A stretch of DNA of 64,000 bases from Clostridium gelidum (GTDB lineage Bacteria; Bacillota; Clostridia; Clostridiales; Clostridiaceae), in NCBI RefSeq assembly GCF_019977655.1, contig NZ_AP024849.1, positions 3,195,001 through 3,259,000 on the forward strand. The letters are read 5' to 3'. Shown here in pieces: positions 53,308 to 62,178 of this stretch (positions are counted from its first letter, which is position 1; each line of letters begins with the position of its first letter). The translations under genes were made by a program, and so were the position numbers. The notes under the pieces are model-generated. The model had not been told where the DNA came from, ran no database searches, and saw only the letters and a list, made by a program, of their open reading frames with translations.

Positions 53308-54024
53308 CTAATATCTCCATCTGTAATGGCCATGAATTGGATTATGGAACCAGCTTAATTTAACCTCTGATGCAGATGGGTGAGAATTATGAATAACAAA
53401 TGGAATACCTTCCTCATCCCTTTTATCTGAAATAATACCAATATGCTCATATCCCTCAATAAAAACTATTATATCTCCAGGCTGCCACTCTTTCAAATTA
53501 TTAATATCATTAACTTTAAATTCTGTTGTAAGTGAAATGCAATTTTTTTTGAAAAATACATCTTGATTTATAACTCTTCTAAAATCAATATTAGAATCTG
53601 GCTTTCCATTTACACCCTTATACTCCGCCATATTTTGTTTAATATCATTATCTATCAAGTCTTTAATTGATACATCTATCCCTTTAAAACCTCTCCATAT
53701 TACATCAGTGCAAACACCTTCCCCATCTGGTGGATATCCTCCAACATAGTACGCATCTACATATGGAGTTTTCTGCTGAGCCTCTTTTCTTGCAGAATTT
53801 ACTATATCTATAGGGTCAGCTATTCCATTTGCATTTTTATCAACCTTTGAGCTTTCATCTGGAACATCAACTATATTAATTGGTAATTCATCAGTAATTT
53901 TTTCTATTTGACTATTCAATTCATTATTTGATTTTTTATCTGGAAATTTCAATACCACTATTGTAGCTACTACGCATACAACAAGTAAACTCACAAATAT
54001 ACCAATTATTTTGGTTTTTTTCAC
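53308..54024 (-). CDS. DUF1287 cysteine-peptidase-like exported protein
   Basis: 238 residues from a GTG at 54024 (GGGGTG eight bases before). One N-terminal membrane helix (KIIGIFVSLLVVCVVATIVVL) anchors it outside. DKNANGIADPID resembles a calcium-binding loop. The rest is DUF1287, an NlpC/P60-like fold: Cys in GVCTDVIWRGF, WQPGDIIVFIEGYEHIGIISD with His, and FVIHNSHPS. Probably a wall amidase or peptide hydrolase. Next to the TED gene, both on the minus strand, but with 211 bases between them. Confidence 0.85.
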   Translation of the reverse strand: MKKTKIIGIFVSLLVVCVVATIVVLKFPDKKSNNELNSQIEKITDELPINIVDVPDESSKVDKNANGIADPIDIVNSARKEAQQKTPYVDAYYVGGYPPDGEGVCTDVIWRGFKGIDVSIKDLIDNDIKQNMAEYKGVNGKPDSNIDFRRVINQDVFFKKNCISLTTEFKVNDINNLKEWQPGDIIVFIEGYEHIGIISDKRDEEGIPFVIHNSHPSASEVKLSWFHNPIHGHYRWRY

Positions 54025-54173
54025 ATTTAACACCCCATTAAGTTTTATCCTATTAATACACTTATAATCTAAGTTCTATTTCTCATAATTTACTATTATT
54101 TATATTGTAATAATAGTATTGTAACATAATCTATATAATTTCTTAAATTTTGTTTTATAATCCTTATTCTAGA

Positions 54174-54212
54174 TAAAAAAAGAGCAATAAAGATTTCTCT
54201 TCATCGCTCTTC
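54174..54212 (-). terminator. Terminator of the 54368 gene
   Basis: Hairpin AGAGC/GCTCT with partial inner pairing and seven T on the minus strand. Other DNA in the 54025-54367 gap shows no feature. Confidence 0.7.
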
Positions 54213-54367
54213 TTTTAAGATGTTTAAAATATTGTTAGTTGTATTGTTGTCTTGTGTCTAGAATATTATAATTAAGTTTCCTGTACATTTCCTTTACAAA
54301 TATAAGAAATTCAGTAAACTTATTATCTAAATGTTAATCTGTATATACCTATTTTTCAAAGTTGTAC

Positions 54368-54628
54368 TTATACTATTTCTTCTATGCTCAGTAATCTCGG
54401 CTTTTTATTTTCTTGAATTTTAATATATATTTTTGCCATTTTCATTTGTAAATTTTCTATTATTGTTTTTACTTTACATATAAAATAATAATCTTCTATA
54501 CCATTAGTAATTACAGCAATAGGATTGAAATTCCATCCACTTATTCCATCTAATGCAGTAAATAATATTTGCTTATCTTTTGTTGTAACTTGTTTTCTTA
54601 TTTCTAGCTCTTCATAATCGTTTATCAT
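54368..54628 (-). CDS. Hypothetical protein
   Basis: 86 residues, soluble, with a good GGGGTG site and a clear terminator. Pattern WNFNPIAVITNGIEDYYFICKVKTIIE suggests a small alpha-beta domain. No family recognised. Confidence 0.6.
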   Translation of the reverse strand: MINDYEELEIRKQVTTKDKQILFTALDGISGWNFNPIAVITNGIEDYYFICKVKTIIENLQMKMAKIYIKIQENKKPRLLSIEEIV

Positions 54629-54720
54629 GTTAACAACACCCCTTTTATATACTTATATTATCATTGGTTTTTGTCATATTTATGTCAGCAATGTTAATGT
54701 TTTCTTAATATATTATTACA

Positions 54721-54780
54721 AAAAAATTAAGACACCACATAACCAATCTTTTCATAAAAATTGATCATATGATGCCTTAT
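54721..54780 (-). terminator. Terminator of uraA
   Basis: On the minus strand a 19-bp stem (starting AAGGCATCATATGATCAAT) pairs fully if five G-U pairs are allowed, and ends in a T-run. The same stem viewed on the plus strand would have five mismatches, so it works only for minus-strand RNA. Confidence 0.8.
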
Positions 54781-54803
54781 TGCTATTTTAATTAATGAAA
54801 ATG

Positions 54804-56108
54804 CTATGATGCACTTTCTTCTTTTTCATTCATTATACCAAGTTTATCAAATATTATAAAAGTTATACTTAATACCATAGCCACTATTGTAGCTAAGCCC
54901 ATTCCGCTTAACTCAGTAGTTCCAATTGCCACTTTTATTCCACTTAATCCTACTACAAATATTACTGAAGCAAGTATTAAATTTCTAGATTTAGAAAAAT
55001 CAACTTTTTCTTCAATAAGAGTTCTAAGTCCTGAAGTTGCTATTGTACCAAATAACAGAAAACTAACACCGCCTATAACTGGTGTAGGAATTGTACTAAT
55101 AATTGCTGACATCTTTCCTGAAAATCCCAGAATTATTGATATTATTCCTGCTCCACAAATTACATATACACTATATACCTTAGTTAAAGCCATAACTCCT
55201 ATGTTCTCACCATAAGTTGTTGTTGGAACTGAACCAAACATTCCTGAAATAATAGTTGATAATCCATCTCCAAGTAAAGATCTATGAAGACCTGGATCTT
55301 GTGTTAAATCTGTTCCTACAATACTACTAGTAACCTTTAAATGTCCTACATGCTCTGCAACTACTACAAATGTTGCTGGCAATATTGTTAATATTGCATT
55401 CATATCAAAATGAGCTAATTTTATATTAGGTACTACAAAGAAACTTGCATTGTTTATTGTACTAAAATCTACTATACCCATAAATAAAGCTGTAATATAT
55501 CCTACTACTATACCTATTAATATAGGTATAACTTTTAGAAATCCTTTTAACAATACATTACATAAAATCACTGCAATTAACGTTACCATTGATACGATTA
55601 CCCAAGTTGTATTTAAAACTTGCGAATTACTTCCTCCAACTGGAAATCCTGCCATATCTGCTGCAGTTCTAGCTAGTTCTAAACCTATTATTGCTACGAT
55701 TGATCCCATAGCTGCTGGTGGAAATAATTTATTAATCCATCCCATACCTGTACGTCCTACAATAATTGCTATTATTGAAAATAGTATTCCTACAGCTACA
55801 AAGCCACCTTGTACAGTTTGAAAATCATATCCTTGACTATATAACAATGCGACTGGTGATAAAAAAGCAAAACTCGATCCTAAATAAGCTGGAATCTTCC
55901 TTTTAGTAATAACTGCATATAATAAAGTGCCTATACCATTAAAAAATAAAACTGTTGTTGGATCAATATGTAAAAGAATTGGTACTAAAACTGATGATCC
56001 AAACATTGCAAATAAATGTTGGATACTGAGTGGAATTGCCATCTTTAAAGGGACCTTGTCTGTCACCCCTATAAAATCATGCTCGTTGTCTAATGATTCA
56101 TTATTCAT
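54804..56108 (-). CDS. uraA: Uracil permease (NCS2 family)
   Basis: 434 residues with about 14 membrane helices. Family marks: PLSIQHLFAMFGSSVLVPILL, the QH pair, AYLGSSFAFLSPV, VVAEHVGHLKVTSSIVG and SVPTTTYGENIGVMALTKVYS, the last being the NCS2 substrate segment with Glu and Gly-Asn. It brings uracil in with protons for pyrimidine salvage. GGGGGA before the ATG. No clear PyrR-binding loop was found in the 267-base upstream gap. Confidence 0.92.
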   Translation of the reverse strand: MNNESLDNEHDFIGVTDKVPLKMAIPLSIQHLFAMFGSSVLVPILLHIDPTTVLFFNGIGTLLYAVITKRKIPAYLGSSFAFLSPVALLYSQGYDFQTVQGGFVAVGILFSIIAIIVGRTGMGWINKLFPPAAMGSIVAIIGLELARTAADMAGFPVGGSNSQVLNTTWVIVSMVTLIAVILCNVLLKGFLKVIPILIGIVVGYITALFMGIVDFSTINNASFFVVPNIKLAHFDMNAILTILPATFVVVAEHVGHLKVTSSIVGTDLTQDPGLHRSLLGDGLSTIISGMFGSVPTTTYGENIGVMALTKVYSVYVICGAGIISIILGFSGKMSAIISTIPTPVIGGVSFLLFGTIATSGLRTLIEEKVDFSKSRNLILASVIFVVGLSGIKVAIGTTELSGMGLATIVAMVLSITFIIFDKLGIMNEKEESAS

Positions 56109-56375
56109 TATATTATCCCCCTTCTTAGTTTCGCTGAACTAAATTAAAAGTACACCTTAAAAAAGGTATCACAATTTTATATAGTTTGTCAATTTATTTG
56201 TAAATTTTTGTATAAATATATTTTCATAATTTTAGGCGCATCAGAGAAAATGGTGATTATTCTAGATACCTAAAATCAAAAATAAAGATAGTAACTAAAT
56301 TTCACTTGTTACTACCCTTAAATAATACAATATTAACTTATATCCACTTTATAATCCCTAATCAAATATTTTTTA

Positions 56376-57242
56376 TTATTGAACCCATGCACCAGTTTCA
56401 TCTACTATATACCCATCTGGAGTAGTGCAATCTACATATAATGCCCCATTTGCATCAAAGCAATAACATTCTCCATCTATCCATAACCACTGTGCCTTAG
56501 CCATGGCACATGAATCTTTTAGCCAATACCATTTTCCTCCGTCTTTTATCCAAACAGATTCACGTGCATAGCCTCGTGAATCAAAGCTATACCATTCTCC
56601 ACTAATTTGTTTCCATTCATCTTTATAGTAATATCCATTAGTAATGTCGATGCAATACCACCAACCTGTACTATTTTCATTCCAACCTAATTTTAATGAA
56701 CTTGTTGAACTATATGGATTGCTAGGAATATTACTATCTATGGCATTACAAAATCTATATGCCAGTTGTTCAAATGAATACTTATTATAAATAGCTATAT
56801 CAGTTTCACTATCGCAAAAACAAATCTCAAATATAATATTAGGTGCTTCAACATATTTCATTTCATAATAATTTTCACTTTTTACCCCTCTATTTGTAAA
56901 ACCTAATGCATTAAAATTAGTACATAGATTCTTTGCATAACTATATGCTCCGCTACTAGTGCTACTAACTAATGCTTCTGTCCCATGTGCTGAGCCATTA
57001 TAAGAATTCATGTGCAAAGAAACAAATAATTCTACATTGTTATTATTAGATTTAGTTGCGCCTTCACTTAATTCTTCACTTTCTGTACTTCCATTGCTAT
57101 TGCAGTCTATAACAGTATGCCCATATTTCACTAATACACTTTCTATTTTTGCATAATACAATTTCATTTGCTCATGTTCATCTACAATTCCAATCGTTCC
57201 TGTGCAATTGTCGCTATGCCCAGCTCTTAATCCTATTTTCAT
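56376..57242 (-). CDS. N-acetylmuramoyl-L-alanine amidase with wall-binding repeats
   Basis: 288 residues. Residues 1-175 form a zinc amidase (Amidase_3): LRAGHSDN with the first His, a Glu in VDEHEQM, FVSLHMNSY with the second His, HGTEALVSS, and the catalytic Glu in NIIFEICF. Residues 185-288 are choline-binding-like aromatic repeats (GWYYCIDITNGYYYKDEW, GEWYSFDSRGYA, GKWYWLKDSCAMA, GECYCFDANGAL). It cleaves the bond between muramic acid and the peptide in cell wall. No signal peptide is visible, which suggests a phage-type lysin needing a holin or an alternative export path. Confidence 0.87.
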   Translation of the reverse strand: MKIGLRAGHSDNCTGTIGIVDEHEQMKLYYAKIESVLVKYGHTVIDCNSNGSTESEELSEGATKSNNNNVELFVSLHMNSYNGSAHGTEALVSSTSSGAYSYAKNLCTNFNALGFTNRGVKSENYYEMKYVEAPNIIFEICFCDSETDIAIYNKYSFEQLAYRFCNAIDSNIPSNPYSSTSSLKLGWNENSTGWWYCIDITNGYYYKDEWKQISGEWYSFDSRGYARESVWIKDGGKWYWLKDSCAMAKAQWLWIDGECYCFDANGALYVDCTTPDGYIVDETGAWVQ

Positions 57243-57325
57243 TTTTCATCACTCTTTCCTCTCTAGTTTATAGTTATATAATATGTTAGTAACCTTATTA
57301 TGTTTACTAACAGCAGCCACAAAAA

Positions 57326-57377
57326 ATAAGGCATCACTTAATCAATTTATATTAAAATTGATTAAGTGATGCCTTAT
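57326..57377 (-). terminator. Terminator of the Spo0A-domain gene
   Basis: ATAAGGCATCACTTAATCAA paired with its complement through 57376 over 20 or more perfect base pairs, followed by TTTTTT on the minus strand. Confidence 0.85.
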
Positions 57378-57395
57378 GAAAAATTTCAAAATATT

Positions 57396-57656
57396 TTAGC
57401 CAACATTATTCTTAAGTCTTAATTTATCAGCAATAATTGCAATAAATTCACTATTAGTAGGCTTGCCTTTATCTCCATGAATAGTATATCCAAATAGTCT
57501 ATTAATAGCTTCTACTTGACCTCTACCCCACGCAACTTCTATCGCATGTCTTATTGCTCTTTCTACTCTTGAAGCTGTTGTATTGTACTTCTTAGATATT
57601 GAAGGATATAATTCTTTAGTTACTGCTGATAATAGTTCCATATCGCCAACAACCAT
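57396..57656 (-). CDS. Stand-alone Spo0A C-terminal DNA-binding domain (truncated)
   Basis: 86 residues matching the sporulation master regulator Spo0A's effector domain: ELLSAVTKELYPSISKKYNT, the recognition helix SRVERAIRHAIEVAWGRG, and RLFGYTIHGDKGKPTNSEFI through IADKLRL. The receiver domain is absent, and so are the first two helices of the effector domain (the GxPAHIKGYxYLR region). No ribosome site precedes the ATG, and the upstream DNA shows no receiver remnant. It may compete for 0A boxes, be regulated by dimer partners, or be a dead fragment. Terminator directly downstream. Confidence 0.75.
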   Translation of the reverse strand: MVVGDMELLSAVTKELYPSISKKYNTTASRVERAIRHAIEVAWGRGQVEAINRLFGYTIHGDKGKPTNSEFIAIIADKLRLKNNVG

Positions 57657-58483
57657 AAATTTACAAATTATAGGCTTAATTTATATTATTTTATACTCTA
57701 TTAAATTCATTAAAATTCAACTTAATCAGTCGGATTACAGTATAACACTTTGTTGGCTATACTTGTACTAAAAGTATACTACTACATCCAAAATTACACA
57801 ATACTTTTTTTTAACACTATAAACGTACATGCTCTATCACCTAAATCTGAGCTAGCCTTATTCAGACATCTTATAGCCGAGACTTTCTGCGCACCACCTA
57901 TTCTAGCCTTCTAAGTGACTATTAGGACAGTGTAGCCTTCTCATCCATACACTGTCATTATCATTAGCACGCATAAGCATTAATTATAGCCTCTTACCAA
58001 CCCATTATCATCAGCCATAGCTACACTATCGTCAAATGAACTATATACTATATAATGTAGGAATTTTCTACACGCTTAAATTACACCTACAATTTGTCAC
58101 ATCTGATAGCTATAACGCCTTGCTTGTTTTTAACAGTTCTTTTACAACTAATGCTCTTTCTAACCCACCCTTAAAAAGCTTTTCTGCATCCTGTGTAATT
58201 CCAACAGTTACTCCTATATTAAAGGCATCAACTTTATTTTGATAATGTAAACTATCCCTGCTTTTCCTCTCATACTATACCTATAAAATCATACTTTTAT
58301 AAATTTAGCCTAAAGAATAATGTAATGAATTCTAATTCAACTTCTACACCTTACCCATTATCAAAACCGAAATATCATCATATAACTCTGTAGATTTTAT
58401 ACTTAAAATAGCGACGCAATTATAAAGTGAAAAATAATTTCTTCTCATGGCACGATCAATTTTTCCTTTATATACGTAATTTT
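57657..58483. other. Gene-poor stretch of 830 bases
   Basis: GC content is locally higher (57840-58060) than in other gaps but no intact ORF or known RNA is seen. A short coding remnant lies at 58110-58274. The change in base composition hints at imported or decayed DNA. Confidence 0.4.
58110..58274 (-). pseudogene. Coding remnant without start codon
   Basis: Between stops at 58277 and 58110 the minus-strand frame reads YERKSRDSLHYQNKVDAFNI then GVTVGITQDAEKLFKGGLER and ALVVKELLKTSKAL. Composition and helix pattern look like a real protein, but there is no ATG, GTG or TTG in the frame. Family not recognised. Confidence 0.4.
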
Positions 58484-59146
58484 CTAATAAGATAAACTAT
58501 CCATAAGCCTACCAAATTCATCCTTATCTATAGAAATTTTATCAATTAATTCAGTACCTTTGAACTTGTAACTATTAGGATGTTCACCATTAGAAAGAAA
58601 ATACAGTTCAATATTCGATATACATTTTATCTTTTTTATATTCTCATCTAATTCTCTTTTAGAAATATTCTTATTACTCACAATTACAAGATGACATGTG
58701 GGTTTGTCTCCAAATTTTAATGTGAACTTTTCCTTGGTTATTCCATCGTTGCACTTACATAAGTTTCTCTCTAGCATATCCAAAAGATACCTTCTGTTTT
58801 TGCAATAATTAACAACTCCATTTCTTATATGTCCCTGATCGATTTTTATTTCAACAACATTGTTTATTTCATTCTTATTATCTACTAACAGAAGATCAAA
58901 TTCGCAACTTTTACTTTTGTTGTTTATTTTATAGCTCAGCGTTTGAGCTATATAGATTTTATATTTGTTTTTTAAATTAGTTACTAAAAACTGTGCCATT
59001 AAGTCTTCAATTTCGCTTGATATGCTATGACTGGTTCCCCTTCTAATTAAATCATTAGGATATTTTGTTCTCCTTGAAATCTCATATAAATTAATAACTT
59101 CCTCAAAAAATTCATTTGGTTCCATTATATAGTTAAAATTACTCAT
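58484..59146 (-). CDS. PD-(D/E)XK nuclease-like protein
   Basis: 220 residues. EIEDLMAQFLVTNLKNKY, then SCEFDLLLVDNKNEINNVVEIKIDQG, fits the E-x-D-...-ExK pattern of the PD-(D/E)XK restriction-nuclease fold. The C-terminal 90 residues (THLVIVSNKNISKRELDENI region) are also alpha-beta. No methylase gene is beside it. AGAGGAG site before the ATG. It lies 49 bases after the HNH nuclease gene, same strand, probably one transcript. Function is inferred from motif only. Confidence 0.65.
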   Translation of the reverse strand: MSNFNYIMEPNEFFEEVINLYEISRRTKYPNDLIRRGTSHSISSEIEDLMAQFLVTNLKNKYKIYIAQTLSYKINNKSKSCEFDLLLVDNKNEINNVVEIKIDQGHIRNGVVNYCKNRRYLLDMLERNLCKCNDGITKEKFTLKFGDKPTCHLVIVSNKNISKRELDENIKKIKCISNIELYFLSNGEHPNSYKFKGTELIDKISIDKDEFGRLMDSLSY

Positions 59147-59195
59147 AATCTCTCCTCTATATTAAAATTTTTACTATAAAATCATCACAAAAAAA

Positions 59196-59909
59196 CTATA
59201 AGCAATATGAATCAAAATGAACTTTTAATAATTCCTTATCAGGTGAATCTTCTAACGGCTCTCTAAATTCAGCATCCTTTAATAGATTAATAACTTTTTC
59301 ATCAGCTTTCAATCCAAATTTAATACCATAACTCTCATCTAATGAAAAATATCCCTTATCAAATAACTTATCATGTTGAGCACATAAGCATATTGCATTT
59401 TTAGGGTTTAAGCGATTTTGTTCATCTATCCTCCAAGGAACAATATGACTACAGATAAGTAAATCATCTTTATCTATATCGCATAAGGCACATTTATGCT
59501 CATATATATCAAGAATATACTCCCTTAACTTATCTTGCCCAACTCTTTGCCTTGTTGCGACTTCTATTTCCGTGTTAACTATATTATCCTTCTTCAGCCC
59601 TTTAATTACTTTTCTTGCCTCATTCTCTTCTTCACAGTAAGCCTTTATTTTTGTTAAAGCCTCGAGATAGTTTCCTGTTGCATTTTCAATTAAGCTGTTA
59701 ATATTCTCATTAACAAGAATCCCCTTCTTGTCCCCATAAATATTATAATAATGAAGAATATCCATTGCTATATATCCACCACCATTATCAGGCGCAGGCA
59801 ACCCTAATATTAGAGCTTGAATTTTCCTATGGCTTAAACCTTCTAATAAATATGCTTTAATTACTTTTAGTATTTCGTCTTCTGTAAACCTCTCTACATA
59901 TCTTGCCAA
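59196..59909 (-). CDS. HNH endonuclease
   Basis: 237 residues from a TTG start (GGAGGG eight bases before). The C-terminal half is an HNH domain: CALCDIDKDDLLICSHIVPW (first Cys pair and HNH His), RLNPKNAICLCAQHDKLFD (Asn and last His), typical of restriction-type HNH nucleases. The N-terminal 120 residues (FTEDEILKVIKAYLLEGLSHRKIQ onward, then LGLPAPDNGGGYIAMDILHYY) are a likely DNA-recognition region. With the PD-(D/E)XK-like gene it may form a nuclease pair without a methylase. Confidence 0.87.
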   Translation of the reverse strand: MARYVERFTEDEILKVIKAYLLEGLSHRKIQALILGLPAPDNGGGYIAMDILHYYNIYGDKKGILVNENINSLIENATGNYLEALTKIKAYCEEENEARKVIKGLKKDNIVNTEIEVATRQRVGQDKLREYILDIYEHKCALCDIDKDDLLICSHIVPWRIDEQNRLNPKNAICLCAQHDKLFDKGYFSLDESYGIKFGLKADEKVINLLKDAEFREPLEDSPDKELLKVHFDSYCL

Positions 59910-60039
59910 AACATTTTCCCTCCATTAATGATTTTTATTTGATAATAGTTTAAACACCAACTTCACCTTATCATCCAGAAATAAAGCTAAGATTTTATCA
60001 TAATACATCAATATTTTATCATTGTGACAAAACTACTTT

Positions 60040-60414
60040 TTATCGCCATGGGTGGAATTTATTAATCCATGGTATAGTTGTTTTACCATGGTCTGTTGAA
60101 GTAATATCTGCAAACATATCCTTACCCTTATCATATTGAAACATCTTTTCTATTTTACTATTAAAGTTTGAGGGAAAAGTATCCAAATGGCAACAATAGA
60201 AAATTTTACTGCGTTCTAATATATATACGGATTTACAATTTCTTGTATAACTATTGGATAAGTTGTCAAAAATACATGTATCATCTCCCTCGCATTCGGT
60301 ACTTTTATCATACCGACAAATCTTTATATTATAAGCTAAGTCGCAAGTTCTCTTTTTAGTGTCAAGGGAACAATTAGATTTTGTATTTCCTTCTTTAATA
60401 CATTTACAAGTCAT
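60040..60414 (-). CDS. Cys-rich hypothetical protein
   Basis: 124 residues with about 11 Cys, most in the N-terminal 75: MTCKCIKEGN, NCSLDTKKRTCDLAYNIKIC, ECEGDDTCIFD, NCKSV, YCCH. No signal peptide, so a zinc- or metal-binding protein is more likely than a disulfide-rich secreted one. Family not recognised. First of four unknown genes on the same strand. Confidence 0.55.
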   Translation of the reverse strand: MTCKCIKEGNTKSNCSLDTKKRTCDLAYNIKICRYDKSTECEGDDTCIFDNLSNSYTRNCKSVYILERSKIFYCCHLDTFPSNFNSKIEKMFQYDKGKDMFADITSTDHGKTTIPWINKFHPWR

Positions 60415-60490
60415 TTAATATCATCCTTCCTTTTAGCTAATTCATAATTTCAGAATATCCGATTAAATTACTCATAAAATCAGATATTTA

Positions 60491-60724
60491 TTAAAAGCTT
60501 ATACCTTGCTTTAAATTCTTTTTTCTGATAGGACACCAAAATGGAGATGTTTTCACATTCAATTCATTATTTGATGATGTTTCTCCCTCTCCGATAAAGT
60601 CGCTACCAAATTTCATTATTAACTTACCCCCTGTACTATAAGTACAATAATATAACCTTTTACCATTACTATAACCATTTTCCCATGCAGATTTACAAAA
60701 TTGACATTCACTATATTTTTCCAT
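60491..60724 (-). CDS. Small zinc-ribbon-like hypothetical protein
   Basis: 77 residues. CQFCKSAWENGYSNGKRLYYC and a C-terminal FWCPIRKKN give four Cys fit to bind zinc. AGGAGAG site before the ATG. Like its upstream neighbour it looks like an unannotated accessory gene. Confidence 0.55.
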   Translation of the reverse strand: MEKYSECQFCKSAWENGYSNGKRLYYCTYSTGGKLIMKFGSDFIGEGETSSNNELNVKTSPFWCPIRKKNLKQGISF

Positions 60725-60812
60725 TTTATCTCTCCTATCTTCATAAAATTCCTACTTTATATAAGCATCATATCATAAAATATAGTATGAATAATAAGTA
60801 AATATAAATCTT

Positions 60813-61580
60813 TTATCTGCATTCCTTGCAGGCATCACTATGAATGAATTTATATTTACTTTTACATATAGGACATAAGTTTTTACCTTGTAATAATGCA
60901 AATCCACATCTTTTACATAACGTTACTGTTGCTTCTCCACTTAAATATTTTATATATTCATCAATTATAATAGTTAAAGTTTCTTTTTCTAACTCTACAC
61001 CATATTTTTCTTGAATTAAATTATAATATCTTTCGCTTCCAATTCTTCTTTGTATTGTCATGAATGATTTATCTGAGGTTGCTAATTCAATTGACGTATT
61101 TCTATCATCAATTAGTGTTGGAACAAGTTTATAGTTTGGTTTATCAAATTCATAATTGCATTTTTGACACTTATATACTGGTTGTACAGTTGTTCTTTTT
61201 CTTATGTTGGTTGATTCACATTTGGGGCATATTTCCCTGTTTTTTGGTTCATATTCTTTTTTAAAATATTCTTGTACTTCATCATCTTTAACTACTTGGT
61301 CTATTGGATATTCATTTTGAATTAATTCTTTATATTTAGCTAATATTTCATTCTTTACGATTCCATAACTCCTAGGTTTCCATGTATGCTGTAATCTTAA
61401 TTCGTCAATTGATTCACATTGACTACATTTATCTTGAATTTTATTTCCCCTTATTTCTTTCCATTCTTCTGTTTGCCAAGTTTTTGTCTGATTGACAAAT
61501 AAGGTACTACCAATTTTAAACGGGTCAATTTCATTATTTAATAATTGTTGTCTTAGTTTTTTGAGTTCATCAATATTCAT
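60813..61580 (-). CDS. Zinc-ribbon protein of unknown function
   Basis: 255 residues with three Cys pairs: CSQCESIDELRLQHTW (residues ~53-70), CPKCESTNIRKRT followed by YKCQKCNYEF, and CKRCGFALLQGKNLCPIC near the C-terminus. The first resembles an HNH-like Cys-Cys-His start (QHTWKPRS), but no full HNH box is present. May recognise nucleic acid. GGAG before the ATG. Confidence 0.6.
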   Translation of the reverse strand: MNIDELKKLRQQLLNNEIDPFKIGSTLFVNQTKTWQTEEWKEIRGNKIQDKCSQCESIDELRLQHTWKPRSYGIVKNEILAKYKELIQNEYPIDQVVKDDEVQEYFKKEYEPKNREICPKCESTNIRKRTTVQPVYKCQKCNYEFDKPNYKLVPTLIDDRNTSIELATSDKSFMTIQRRIGSERYYNLIQEKYGVELEKETLTIIIDEYIKYLSGEATVTLCKRCGFALLQGKNLCPICKSKYKFIHSDACKECR

Positions 61581-61610
61581 AAACTTACTCCTACATTATT
61601 ATTTAGTTGA

Positions 61611-61919
61611 TTATTTAAATACTAATTGTATCATTTCTATATTGCCATAATCATCTTTTGAATCTCCGTCTGAATAATTTCTAACTTGTCCATTAGTATA
61701 ATATTTGTGCCCTGTTTTCCATCCTAATTTCTTCAATTGTTTTACTGTGCTCTCTTCATTTTTCAGTTGCAATGCTATAATTATTTCTTTGCTTCCAGTT
61801 CTTAAATCGCCTAACTCACTAAAGAATTTAGCGTAATCTTCTTCCTCTTTTAGATTGTTTACTTTCATCAATTTATCAGTATTATCTAATAAATCTTCTT
61901 GATATTTTGTTAATTTCAT
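61611..61919 (-). CDS. Small hypothetical protein
   Basis: 102 residues, soluble, charged. DLRTGSKEIIIALQLKNEES and KKLGWKTGHKYYTNGQVRNY stand out; no family recognised. AGAGGGG site. Thirty bases upstream of the zinc-ribbon gene, probably same transcript. Confidence 0.55.
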   Translation of the reverse strand: MKLTKYQEDLLDNTDKLMKVNNLKEEEDYAKFFSELGDLRTGSKEIIIALQLKNEESTVKQLKKLGWKTGHKYYTNGQVRNYSDGDSKDDYGNIEMIQLVFK

Positions 61920-61980
61920 ATTCTAACCCCTCTCATCTTCCTTATTATTTATTATTTTACTATATTATGTAATTTAGGTC

Positions 61981-62031
61981 AAAAAAATAAAGGGTAGCAG
62001 ACAAGATCTTTCACCTATCTACTCCCCTTTA
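61981..62031 (-). terminator. Terminator of the EEP/partner operon
   Basis: Hairpin AAAGGG/CCCTTT with partial inner pairing (61989-62030) and a run of T on the minus strand at 61981-61987. Confidence 0.6.
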
Positions 62032-62178
62032 AAGAGATAACGAAAACTTTTATAGTATTGTGTAGCTCCAACAGTTGCTCCTAACATTAATCAGCTGACT
62101 TGGTTCTACAAATGCACACTATCCCCCTATGCCTCTTACCATAACGTTAAAATTAAACTTTTATATCAAATAAATATG

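Noticed and set aside
55450..55821. Plus-strand ORF of 123 codons opposite uraA
   Set aside because: Mirror of a low-complexity membrane gene; no start signal and no domain.
56376..57242. Complete prophage lysis cassette
   Set aside because: Only the amidase is present; no holin or structural genes around it.
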